NCBI RefSeq assembly: GCF_016887565.1
Contig: NZ_CP069396.1
Coordinates: 7,422,001-7,486,000 of the forward strand
Direction: 5' to 3'
DNA: 64,000 nt
Source: Archangium violaceum
GTDB lineage: Bacteria > Myxococcota > Myxococcia > Myxococcales > Myxococcaceae
Part shown: positions 43,301 through 51,011 of the stretch, in pieces
Position numbering within the stretch: position 1 is the stretch's first letter
Layout of the letters: every line of letters starts with the position of its first letter
The notes under the pieces: generated by a model
The model's database searches: none
Seen by the model: only the letters and a program-made list of their open reading frames with translations
Told to the model about the DNA's origin: nothing
Made by a program: the position numbers and the translations under genes

Positions 43301-45456
43301 AAAAACCACCTGCTGGCGAGGCTGGGAGTCTCAACATCGGCAACGGTGATATCACCCGTCTTGAAAGTCAGCGCAACCGGGCCGGTGTTGGTGAGCCTCA
43401 TCGCTATCTCACCAGTGGTGTTCAACCTCACCCCATCGAAGTTGAGGATTCCCCCTGAGTCGATGACAGTGGCATAGGAATCCTGGGATGATCTGAACTC
43501 ACCCAAGACGGCAACGCCGGTTCCGTGGAGGTTCAATTTGGTGGGGCTGAGAGCGTTGGTGGCGGGGGCTGTCCAGTTGAGCGCCCCCGTGAACCCCACT
43601 GCGCTATCGGGCTTGAATCTCACGGTGACGGGAACGGTGGCGGAGCTGGTGCCCTTGGCTCCGAGCGTGATCGTGGTGGCCGTGGGGGATGTGATCGTGA
43701 ATGGCAGACCCGTCGTTGCCAGACTCGAGAGCGAGATGGACGCCGAGCTGAGATTCTTGAAGTTGACGACCTTGTCACTGTTGATGCCCATCTGCACCGA
43801 ACCAAACTCGAGGGGGTCGTCCACATCGATACTGAACGCGGACACTCCCCGGCCGGTGAGGGACACATTCTTCGTGTAGGCCGTGCCCTTGTCGTCGGTG
43901 AATCCCAGGGTGGCGGATTGAGCCCCCAGGGCGGTGGGGGTAAAGGTCACCGTGAGTTCCTTCGGGGGCCGCAGGGGGTCGTCATCATTGCGTATCTCAA
44001 ACCGCCCATTCGGTGTGATCGTGAAGGGCTTGCCTGAGATGGTGGCGGGGACGTTGACAACGAGCGTTCCACTGCCGCTGTTGCTCAACGTCACCTTCTG
44101 GGTCGCAGACGTGACTCCGTCCCAGAGCTGATCTCCAAAGACCAATCCGGGCTGGCTCACCGCCAAGGTTGGATTCACGCCCGTGCCCTTCAAGTTGATC
44201 ACGACACTGGGCTTGTCCGTGCTGGGGTCGGCGTTAGTGTTGATGGTGAGGGTCCCCGTCTTCGCCCCCGCGACCGTGGGTCTGAACGACACCAGAACGT
44301 CCTGGGAAGTACCCGGCGCCAGATCGAACACCGTGGGCTGACCTGGGGCAAACTCGAAGGGTCCCGTGATGAGTATGCTTTGAACCTTGAGCGTCGAAGA
44401 GCCAGCGTTGTACACCACCACTTTCTTGGTAGAACTGGAGATGTTCAGCAGCTGTTCGCCAAAATCGAGAGGCTGCGACTCCTCGGTGGTTACGTAATTG
44501 GCGAAATCCACCCCTCGGCCTTTGAGTTGAACAGTGGTCGAGCCATTCGAAGCATTCGAGGCGTCGCTTTGGATGGACAGGGTGACAGCGGCTGGATCGA
44601 GGGAGCTGGGCGTGAACGTTACCTCGACGGTGTAATTCCCCCCTGCCGGGACTGTGAATCCCGCGCTTGGGTTACTTGGGGTGACGATGGTGAAGGGCGT
44701 GCTGGTGCTAAGAGTAACGCTAGACACCGTGATGTCTTTGTTCCCATCGTTGTAGACCGTCACAGTGTGGGGGATACTCTCCAGGCCCTGCTTCTGTTTG
44801 CCAAAGTCGAGCTCAGTCTTGTCAAGCCGGATGATGCCCTGCCGCTTCGCGAGGGTCAGGTAGATTTCGACATGGGAGACACAATAGTAATCCGTGTTGG
44901 GCTTGATCGTGATGGTGTTGCTGCCCCCGTAATTATAAGCACTGATGCCGTTGGCATTCGATCCGGAGACATCCTTCGCTGCGTCGCAGCCACCCGAACT
45001 GCAGGTGCGGCTCGTCGATGTGAACCCCGTGCCGCCGTCCGCGGTCGTGAGCATGAGCTTGTCTAGCTGGGATTCGTTAAGGCTGACCTTGACGGTCGTC
45101 GTGGCAGCACCACTGCTATTCTTCACGCTGGCGCCGTACACCCTCGCCTGGACCCCCGTCACGAAGGAATCGGCGGGAACCGCGTCAGTGAAGCTCTTCG
45201 TCCAATCGGACGACGAGGACGGAAGACAGGCATACGTTTTATTCGAGTTGCACGACAGGCACCCCGTGCCGCCGTCCGCAGGCTCATCCCCGCTCCACGT
45301 GAGAACATGATCCAGCGTAGAGAGCGCTGCGGACATCTGACCCGGCGAGTCCGATGATGTCCCCCCAGGCACGGCTGATGTCCCCCCGGGCACGGCAGAC
45401 CCACAGGCGACCAAGAGCCCAAGCCACATCAAAACCAGGATTTTCAACCGGAGCAC
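40333..45456 (-). CDS. Giant ASH-repeat surface protein with lipobox and MYXO-CTERM tail
   Basis: 1707 aa, GTG start with GGAGG Shine-Dalgarno. The N-terminus is a lipoprotein-like signal (LVLMWLGLLVACGS, Cys18). Then about thirteen ASPM-SPD-2-Hydin (ASH, choice-of-anchor-D) Ig-like repeats of about 100 aa each. Each starts like P..LDFG.....G......V.V.N.G..., e.g. LDFGKQKQGLESIP, PLNFGNQLVNASSN and LDFGGVRAGGEALP. The last residues, GYSCNSTEAGSAGMLMLLAMVGLGSRRRRRE, form a MYXO-CTERM sorting tail (Cys, short TM, Arg-rich end). Two different anchors in one chain are odd. It precedes the ANL-like gene by 4 bp at the head of the T6SS unit. Confidence 0.82.
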   Translation of the reverse strand: MLRLKILVLMWLGLLVACGSAVPGGTSAVPGGTSSDSPGQMSAALSTLDHVLTWSGDEPADGGTGCLSCNSNKTYACLPSSSSDWTKSFTDAVPADSFVTGVQARVYGASVKNSSGAATTTVKVSLNESQLDKLMLTTADGGTGFTSTSRTCSSGGCDAAKDVSGSNANGISAYNYGGSNTITIKPNTDYYCVSHVEIYLTLAKRQGIIRLDKTELDFGKQKQGLESIPHTVTVYNDGNKDITVSSVTLSTSTPFTIVTPSNPSAGFTVPAGGNYTVEVTFTPSSLDPAAVTLSIQSDASNASNGSTTVQLKGRGVDFANYVTTEESQPLDFGEQLLNISSSTKKVVVYNAGSSTLKVQSILITGPFEFAPGQPTVFDLAPGTSQDVLVSFRPTVAGAKTGTLTINTNADPSTDKPSVVINLKGTGVNPTLAVSQPGLVFGDQLWDGVTSATQKVTLSNSGSGTLVVNVPATISGKPFTITPNGRFEIRNDDDPLRPPKELTVTFTPTALGAQSATLGFTDDKGTAYTKNVSLTGRGVSAFSIDVDDPLEFGSVQMGINSDKVVNFKNLSSASISLSSLATTGLPFTITSPTATTITLGAKGTSSATVPVTVRFKPDSAVGFTGALNWTAPATNALSPTKLNLHGTGVAVLGEFRSSQDSYATVIDSGGILNFDGVRLNTTGEIAMRLTNTGPVALTFKTGDITVADVETPSLASRWFFYRGPPSGTIAPGQYLEFVLSFAPTTEKEYYNGTFTFKSSATNSPMVLNLQGFRAYSHLSVSPTALGFGDVPVSTQSAPKQVTISNQGTATVMLQEPAVGGPFHIIYPAGAKAPFPIKQGSPFTFEVVFDPYREATETGTITISDPDGEVKTLTVDLGGRGTVAKLSILPASFAFNSQRVNVTSGVQAVTLKNEGNAPLYISQLFSSDDSVFKVEAPAVFRTDYGQDGGVTLDGGLTINPGQGEVVKVSFTPKTLGDVTGTLFIQSSSVTAWTNPPMTGRGVAGQISVKPSNVNFGEVAVDGTATAQQQVFIQNMGEASLTINGISPPADRSFSVSGLSLDGGTLTLGTGAEWPVTVTFKPAQRGSFFTSTVIQSDSFTQPMLPLPLSGTGVAAAVVLVPDTILFGQANVGTTTTQVLGINNPGEKTLVVSGIAFTDVEGSDAGVGLDFKTSMSSSQQTVDAGATLTVPIEFMPRQVGPREARAIIYSNARAADGGYAVAQLVGEGTVPGLELKPGSLNFGDVLMGSPAEATLQITNTGNGPLVVKSVTLGGPDMGSFTVTAPPGAQTLARGASMSVIVTLTPSEERTFLANLLVATDNVDAPSVTVRLRGTGVRHQVSAEPSPLNFGNQLVNASSNWHTLTITNNRNEVVSIRSITTEGPFERDPALTLPRDLQGKPADGQDGGTATGSNKLDVRVRVKPLSEGAVSGKLRITFTDQALQPLEVDLQGTGVSSVLSITPSELDFGGVRAGGEALPLKFTINNLTDDEIVLAKPAVLSSSGELFNYDWASLESRGWRLGAGERYPVTVSYKPKTETSSNTVLSFGTTTPAWLGKAGLELKGRAVKRLLRVDPESLDFGKMDVSNPVPPKEVTVTNLSARPQQVVVKLKNEGSPFVLDVKALADPLPPGATATFTVGFSPEDVGLKEDEVRISLQDDPVADGVIPVTGYGLKREWSGGAGYSCNSTEAGSAGMLMLLAMVGLGSRRRRRE

Positions 45457-45791
45457 TCGTGCCTCCCCACTTAAAGAGCGGTAGGATTCTACCTGGGCAT
45501 GAGACTACCTTCGTCCGCCATCAGGAGCACAAGGGCCACGACCTGGCGGGCGTGCTCACCGGGGAGTCCCCCTCTGGCCGAAAACGCCCTTGACTCCTGG
45601 TGGCTTTTGAGTATCGGCCGGACTTCGACTCGGGAGGAGTTCCGCCTGAGTCCACGCTGACCACCACGGGCAAGGGGCTGTGTGGAACGCAGGGCCGCAG
45701 GCCGCGCGCACATCGCCGCCTCGACCGACTGCATCCCCTCGTGTCCAAACTGTTCTATCCTCGTCGTTCGAAGAAAGGAGTTCAAAGGTCC
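45457..45791. other. Intergenic region between divergent surface-protein genes
   Basis: 335 bp. A GGTAG/CTACC palindrome (45480-45493) with a TAGAAT-like hexamer inside it (minus strand, 45491-45486) lies 24 bp upstream of the giant protein start. A TTGACT (45590-45595) with TATCGG 16 bases later points at the plus-strand gene. An imperfect hairpin (ACTCGGGAGGA/TCCGCCTGAGT) lies around 45629-45652. No gene is supported here. Confidence 0.35.
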
Positions 45792-47852
45792 ATGAGTCTC
45801 AAGAAGGCATCTCTCTGTCTCTCAGCACTGCTGGTGGTCGGAGGGTGCAAACCCGACCCCGAATTCAGCGCGGTCACGGTGACGTGTGAGCCCGCCCCCG
45901 TGCCGGCTACTCGGCCCGCGCAGTGCACGGCGAGCGCCACGGATCAGGAAGGAAAGTCGTTCGAGGTACCCGGGTTCACCTGGACGTCCAGCGACGCGTC
46001 CGTGGCGAAGGTGGACTCGACGGGCAAGGTCACCACCTTCACCCCCGGAACCGCCACCATCAGCGCGAGCGCCACCGCCGACGGAGTCACCCACCAGGGA
46101 CAGGCCACCCTCACGGTCGCAAACGAAGCCCAGCCCACCCGCCACTCCACCCCCATCACCACCAACGAGACCTGGCGCGAGGCCGAAAACCCGCACGTGG
46201 TGACCGGCTCCATCGAAGTAGGCGGCGCCGGTTCCCCCACGCTCACGCTGGAGCCAGGAGTGCGGATCCGCTTCGACCAGGATGCAGAGCTCCGCGTCAC
46301 CCAGGGGGCGCTGAAGGCGATGGGGACCCAGGAGGCACCGATCCTCATGGTGGCCAACCAGAGCGCACCCACCAAGGGCTATTGGCGCGGCGTGGCGTTC
46401 ACCACGGCGGGGAGCGCTTCGGAGCTCAACTCCGTCACGCTGAGCGACTGTGGGCGTGACACGGGAGAGGGCGCCTGCATCGCCATGAAGAACCAGGCGG
46501 CGCCGGTGCTCCGCAACGTGACGGTACGCAATAGCGACATCGCCGGAGTGAAGGCGGCTGATGACGACAGCGGTTTCGGGACCGGATCGATCGTGCTCAG
46601 CGTCTCGGACAGCGGGAGCTACGCCGTGGTCATCGGCGCCAATCAGGCGGGTACGCTGCCGACCGGCGGCAGCTTCACGGGCAATCTCCAGAACGCAGTC
46701 GAGATCCGGGGCAATGTCTCCCGCACGCAGACGTGGCCGAACCTGGGCATCCCCTACGACGTGAATGACATTGTCCGGGTCCAGGGGGCTACCACTCCCA
46801 CACTCACCCTCTCCGCCGGCACGGTGTTGCGCTTCGGACCCAACTACGCGTTGTACGTTGGCGACACGGCTCCGGGAGGCCTGGTCGTGGATGGCACCGC
46901 AGCCTCGCCCGTCCTCCTCACCGCGAACTCGGCCAGCCCCCAGCCCGGTCATTGGGGGGGCGTGCACCTGTGGAGCAAGACCTCCAACACCACCCGCCTC
47001 TCCTACACCACGATCGAGTACGGGGGCGCGGAAGATCAATTCCACAACGAGGCGGGCAACCTGAACGTTCACGGAGACATGGCCGGTGGCGGCGCGCGCC
47101 CTGTCATCAATAACGTGATCCTCCGCAAGAGCGGCAACATGGGCGTCCTGCTGAAGGAGGATGGAGCGTTCGGCCCCGGCTCGACCGTCCTGTCCGTACT
47201 CGACAGCTTTGGCCCCGCTATCTTCATGCAGCCCAACTACGTCGGCACGATCCCCACTGGCGGCACCATTAGCGGCAACTACAGCGACGTGGTGGTGCTC
47301 ACCTCGGGTAGCGTGCTCACCACGCAAACGTGGCCCAACCTCGGAACCAACGTCTATTATGATATTCGAGACAACGTCAACGTGGGTTCCGCGTCCAATC
47401 CGACGCTGACCCTGCGCCCTGGCACGGACGTGCGGTTCAGCCTCGGCAGTGAACTTCGGGTCGGTGCGAATGGCCAACCCGGTGCGCTGATCGCAGCGGG
47501 AACCGCAGCGGCGCCGATCCGCTTCCAGCCGACTGTCCTCCCTCCCTCCCCGGGACACTGGCGCGGGATCCACTTCTGGCAGGCCAGTGGGAGCAAGCTC
47601 GACCATGTGATCGTCACCCACGCTGGATTGAAGGGCACCAGCGGCTTCGGCACGGGCAACGTGAACGTGCACCAGGAGATTGGCGGGTTCATCACCAACA
47701 GCACGTTCAGTGATTCGTCTGGCTGCGGCCTCTCCCGGGCTGACGGCAGCTACACCGACAGCTCATTGGTGACGACGGACTTCACCCTGCCGGCGTACAA
47801 CAACACCTTCGCCAACAATGCCGGCGGAGCTCAGTGCACCAACATCAACTGA
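45792..47852 (+). CDS. Lipoprotein with BIG2-like domain and beta-helix repeats
   Basis: About 686 aa from ATG 45792. Lipobox ALLVVGGC (Cys18). An Ig-like BIG2-type domain at about 30-115 (FTWTSSDASVAKVDSTGKVTTFTPGTATISASAT) is followed by several right-handed parallel beta-helix blocks: LTLEPGVRIRFDQDAELRV, GLVVDGTAASPVLLTANS, GALIAAGTAAAPIRFQ, each with W(R/G)GVxFxxA strands. Two or three superrepeats of about 180 aa share IPYDVNDIVRVQG- and NLGTNVYYDIRDNVNV-like segments. Outer-membrane surface protein, perhaps carbohydrate-binding. Divergent from the giant ASH protein. Confidence 0.78.
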   Translation: MSLKKASLCLSALLVVGGCKPDPEFSAVTVTCEPAPVPATRPAQCTASATDQEGKSFEVPGFTWTSSDASVAKVDSTGKVTTFTPGTATISASATADGVTHQGQATLTVANEAQPTRHSTPITTNETWREAENPHVVTGSIEVGGAGSPTLTLEPGVRIRFDQDAELRVTQGALKAMGTQEAPILMVANQSAPTKGYWRGVAFTTAGSASELNSVTLSDCGRDTGEGACIAMKNQAAPVLRNVTVRNSDIAGVKAADDDSGFGTGSIVLSVSDSGSYAVVIGANQAGTLPTGGSFTGNLQNAVEIRGNVSRTQTWPNLGIPYDVNDIVRVQGATTPTLTLSAGTVLRFGPNYALYVGDTAPGGLVVDGTAASPVLLTANSASPQPGHWGGVHLWSKTSNTTRLSYTTIEYGGAEDQFHNEAGNLNVHGDMAGGGARPVINNVILRKSGNMGVLLKEDGAFGPGSTVLSVLDSFGPAIFMQPNYVGTIPTGGTISGNYSDVVVLTSGSVLTTQTWPNLGTNVYYDIRDNVNVGSASNPTLTLRPGTDVRFSLGSELRVGANGQPGALIAAGTAAAPIRFQPTVLPPSPGHWRGIHFWQASGSKLDHVIVTHAGLKGTSGFGTGNVNVHQEIGGFITNSTFSDSSGCGLSRADGSYTDSSLVTTDFTLPAYNNTFANNAGGAQCTNIN

Positions 47853-47882
47853 TGGCAGCGCGCTGAAGGAGCCCCTCCTCGA

Positions 47883-47910
47883 CCCCTGCCGCCATGCCGG
47901 GCGGCAGGGG
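47883..47910 (+). terminator. Strong stem-loop after the beta-helix lipoprotein gene
   Basis: CCCCTGCCGCC (47883-47893), six-base loop, GGCGGCAGGGG (47900-47910): a perfect 11-bp stem followed by TTTGG. Located 31 bp after the stop codon; acts as a likely terminator before the OmpA-family gene on the same strand. Confidence 0.65.
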
Positions 47911-48087
47911 TTTGGTGGGAACCCCCTGGCGCTGGAGCCATGAGGGCACGGGCTTCGGCCCACTTGTCCCGCCCCCTACCAAGAGCAGTAGGATTGCCGC
48001 CGAGCCGTTCGTTCCAGGGAGAGGATCCACTTGCGTTCCCGCAGATCACTTCTCGCCTCCCTTCCTGGAGCAGTCAGAGGGACCTGC

Positions 48088-49563
48088 ATGCACCTACACC
48101 CATCCATCCGGGGAGCGGTAGCCGCGACGTTGCTCGTGGGCCCACTCGCGTCGGCCCAGACCACCGAGCAGCTGCCGGGCTTCGACCTGGAACGGCTGGA
48201 GACGAACGTGGGGCGCGGCACACTGCTGGTCGGCAATGGCGAGTTGCTGGTGCCCGGGGGCCTGAGCATCAGCCTGATGGGGCACTACCAGCGCCTGCCC
48301 CTGGTGCTGAACGATGGAGAGCGGAACCTGGAGGTGGTGCGCGACAGGGCGACCGCACTGCTCGCCGCCAGCTACGGCGTCCTGCCCTGGCTCGAGCTGA
48401 GCGCCCAGGTGCCCTTCGTGCTCTGGCAGCACGGTGATGATCCCACCCAGGCAGGCCTGAGCGAGCTGGCCATCCAGGGCGTGGGCACTCCCGTGCTGCA
48501 GGCCCGACTGGGGCTGCTATCCCAGCGCCAACGGCAACCCGTGGACTTGTCGGCGGACCTGGGTGCGGGGCTGCCGCTGGGTACCGGACAGGCCCTGGCG
48601 GGTGATACGGGACCGCGCTTTCACGCGCGGATGGTGGCAGGAACGACCCTGGGCTGGTTGCGCCCCTCACTCGAGGCGGGAGTGCTGTTCCGTCCGCCCA
48701 TCCTCCTGGATGCTGTCGGACAGAAGGACAAGCGGGCAACGAGCGCCGAGGTGCGCCTGGGAGCCGCGCTGGCCACGACGGGTACCGGTCTTCGCGGAGA
48801 ACTAGGCGTGAGGGCCACGCTCTCCCCCAATCTGTCGATGGATATGCTTGGCGGAGTGCGTTTCCCCTTGCTGGTCGGGCTGGACGCCTTCGTCCTAGGA
48901 GGCCCCAGCTTTGGTTGGGCCCTGGGTACGCCTCGCTTCCGTGTGCTCGCGGGCGTCACCTTCCGCAGCGAGCCACCTCCCAAGCTCTCGTACCTGAATC
49001 CGATCGAGGATCGCGAACTCCAGCTCGCCATGGCCGAGCCCTCGCGCCCGCAGCAAGAGGATCGACTCGTCCGTCCGGCCGGCACCTGGGAGTTCAACTC
49101 CCTCACTCCCGGCGATGCGCAGGGGAACTCGGACGGAGAGTCTCGGGAGCCTCCGCGACCCTACCAGCCCGGTCCCCAGGAACGGCTCGTACTCCGGGGA
49201 GAGATCCACTTCTCGCAGGGCAGCTCGGAATTACCGGGCGTGGTGCCACTGCTGGACCAGAGCGTCCTGCGGTTGTCGGAACTGCCCAAGGGAGGCACCA
49301 TCATCGTCGAGGGGCATGCGGACACCGAGGGCACCGACATGTCTAACATGATGATGTCGCTCAGGCGCGCCCAGGCAGTGCGGCGCTACCTGCTCGACCA
49401 GGGAATCCCTCCGATGCGAGTGCGGATCCGCGGCTTCGGCTCGGACTGGCCCGTGAGCGCCAAACCCGCCACCGAGCAGGAGCGCCAGCTCAACCGCAGG
49501 GCCGAGGTGCTCATCATCACCGAGACCCCGCCGTCGGCCACCACCCAGGCGTCGGCCCCGTAA
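48088..49563 (+). CDS. OmpA-family outer-membrane protein
   Basis: 491 aa from ATG 48088 (AGAGGGACC upstream). Signal peptide ...AVAATLLVGPLASAQT. The N-terminal 280 residues form a beta-barrel-like region (LSISLMGHYQRLPLVLND, ATLSPNLSMDMLGGVRFPLLVG). The C-terminal OmpA domain binds peptidoglycan: IIVEGHADTEGTDMSNMMMSLRRAQAVRRYLL, then RVRIRGFGSDWPVSAKPATEQERQLNRRAEVLI. It links outer membrane and wall. The order of a barrel plus OmpA domain is common in myxobacteria. Followed by a hairpin shared with a convergent gene. Confidence 0.85.
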   Translation: MHLHPSIRGAVAATLLVGPLASAQTTEQLPGFDLERLETNVGRGTLLVGNGELLVPGGLSISLMGHYQRLPLVLNDGERNLEVVRDRATALLAASYGVLPWLELSAQVPFVLWQHGDDPTQAGLSELAIQGVGTPVLQARLGLLSQRQRQPVDLSADLGAGLPLGTGQALAGDTGPRFHARMVAGTTLGWLRPSLEAGVLFRPPILLDAVGQKDKRATSAEVRLGAALATTGTGLRGELGVRATLSPNLSMDMLGGVRFPLLVGLDAFVLGGPSFGWALGTPRFRVLAGVTFRSEPPPKLSYLNPIEDRELQLAMAEPSRPQQEDRLVRPAGTWEFNSLTPGDAQGNSDGESREPPRPYQPGPQERLVLRGEIHFSQGSSELPGVVPLLDQSVLRLSELPKGGTIIVEGHADTEGTDMSNMMMSLRRAQAVRRYLLDQGIPPMRVRIRGFGSDWPVSAKPATEQERQLNRRAEVLIITETPPSATTQASAP

Positions 49564-49586
49564 CGCCGCCCTCCCCCGCTCGCATT

Positions 49587-49619
49587 CCACGTCGGCGGCC
49601 GAGGGGTACCGCCGCGTGG
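49587..49619. terminator. Hairpin between convergent genes
   Basis: CCACGTCGGCGG (49587-49598) pairs with CCGCCGCGTGG (49609-49619) with one bulged T, an eleven-pair stem. It lies between the convergent OmpA and helical-protein genes (stops at 49563 and 49637), so it could serve both. Confidence 0.5.
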
Positions 49620-49636
49620 AACCGGAGCACCCGCCC

Positions 49637-50641
49637 TCAGTTCCGGGGCTGAACGACGCCAATCCGGACGAGGAACCGGGCCTTTCGCTCCAACTCTCGC
49701 TGCAGATCCTGCAAGTGCCGGGTCGAGTCGCGCACCACGGGCACACTGGCGGGCGAGCTCACCGGCGGCGGCGCGGGCATGAGCGGCGGAGGATTCATGA
49801 TCCGCCGCTGTTCGGGCACGGACCGCGGTGCCTCCTGCTCGACCGGCGCGCTCCGAGCCTTCCCAATCAGAGCTGGTCGGACCGGGAGCGGAGGCACGCG
49901 CTCATCGACCGCACGGCCGTAGAGCCATGCACCGCACCGCCAGAGCACGTCATAACGCTGATTCAACAGCGTCCAGAACCGATCGCGGATCTCGACAGCA
50001 TTGACGAGGGACGTCGCGCCCCCGCTGCTCTCGACCCCTTGCTGCCCGAGCATCACGCGCAACTGCCCGACGAGTTGCTCCGCCTCGACAAGATCGGACG
50101 CGACCACCGGCGATCGGCCGGCGATCCTCGCCTCGTTCCTCCGCAACAACGCGACGAGCGACAAGCAATCGTCCAGGACATCGTGCTTCCCGCGCAGCCA
50201 GACCTCATCGACGTCGGCATCGGGAAGAAGCCGAGACTCGGCGAGCGCGTCGGCGGCCTTACGCAGCTTGCGGCGCAGGTGTTGCACCCGGTCGTACAGT
50301 TTCCCGAACGAGGCGAGCTCAAGCTCGCGCTCCACCTGCAGCGCGGCGAAGGCCAGCGCCTGAGCGAGTCGTGGGAGCATCGAAAGTTCCACGACGTTCA
50401 CATTGGGCAACCTGCCGACGACCACCGACCCACTGCCCAGCACGTTCTCCACGCCGTGCACCACACTCCGATAGGCGAGCACGATGTCGGCGCAGCACTC
50501 CTCGATGAAGCCCGGCTCTATGGCCCTCGCGTCGGCAAGGAACGCATCGTAGGCGGCCCGAGAGCCGATGCTTTCGAGCTCAGCGGCGTCCACCGAGGGG
50601 GTCTCCGATGCCTCCGGCCTGCTGCTGTCGTCCTCTGCCAT
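49637..50641 (-). CDS. Conserved-looking helical protein, function unknown
   Basis: 334 aa, cytoplasmic (no signal peptide or TM). Residues 20-240 are alpha-helical with Leu/Val/Glu heptads (LAQALAFAALQVERELELASFGKLYDRVQHLRRKLRKAADAL). A Pro-rich linker follows (NPPPLMPAPPPVSSPASVPV) and a short C-terminal helix (RHLQDLQRELERKARFLVRIG). No catalytic motif recognised. Could be a structural or adaptor protein; family not identified. Confidence 0.6.
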   Translation of the reverse strand: MAEDDSSRPEASETPSVDAAELESIGSRAAYDAFLADARAIEPGFIEECCADIVLAYRSVVHGVENVLGSGSVVVGRLPNVNVVELSMLPRLAQALAFAALQVERELELASFGKLYDRVQHLRRKLRKAADALAESRLLPDADVDEVWLRGKHDVLDDCLSLVALLRRNEARIAGRSPVVASDLVEAEQLVGQLRVMLGQQGVESSGGATSLVNAVEIRDRFWTLLNQRYDVLWRCGAWLYGRAVDERVPPLPVRPALIGKARSAPVEQEAPRSVPEQRRIMNPPPLMPAPPPVSSPASVPVVRDSTRHLQDLQRELERKARFLVRIGVVQPRN

Positions 50642-51011
50642 GCGGGCAGATTATCGAGCACGCCCCAGTGCTGCAATGCACCGCCTCCGCACGTGTGGCA
50701 CAGGGGGCCAGACCAGGTGAAGCTCACCCGTCCGCTTTTCGGAACCCGAGTGAAGGTGGAGAAAAAGGGACGGACAGTGTGAGCAGTCTCACCCACGTCG
50801 AATTGGACGATGAGGTTCACACAGCTCCAACCACTCGCGCCGAACCGGGCCGCTGTCCTGGCGCTCAGGAACAACCCATTGGCGGACTGGCGGAAGGAGA
50901 GCCAACCCCAGCCATGTACAAGGCCGCCACTCGTGCTGGGAGCCGTCTCCTTCAATGAGGAGACACCCGCGGAGTGCATGTGTTTCTGGTGCCCCAGGGA
51001 GGGGACAATTC
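50642..51011. other. Leader region before the RCC1 lipoprotein gene
   Basis: 370 bp with no supported gene. Two inverted repeats are present: GTGAG-CAGT-CTCAC (50779-50792) and GTCTCCT-TCAATG-AGGAGAC (50945-50964). The second is a seven-pair stem about 47 bp upstream of the start, and could be a 5' leader hairpin or a regulator site. No clear -35/-10 pair stands out. Confidence 0.35.
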
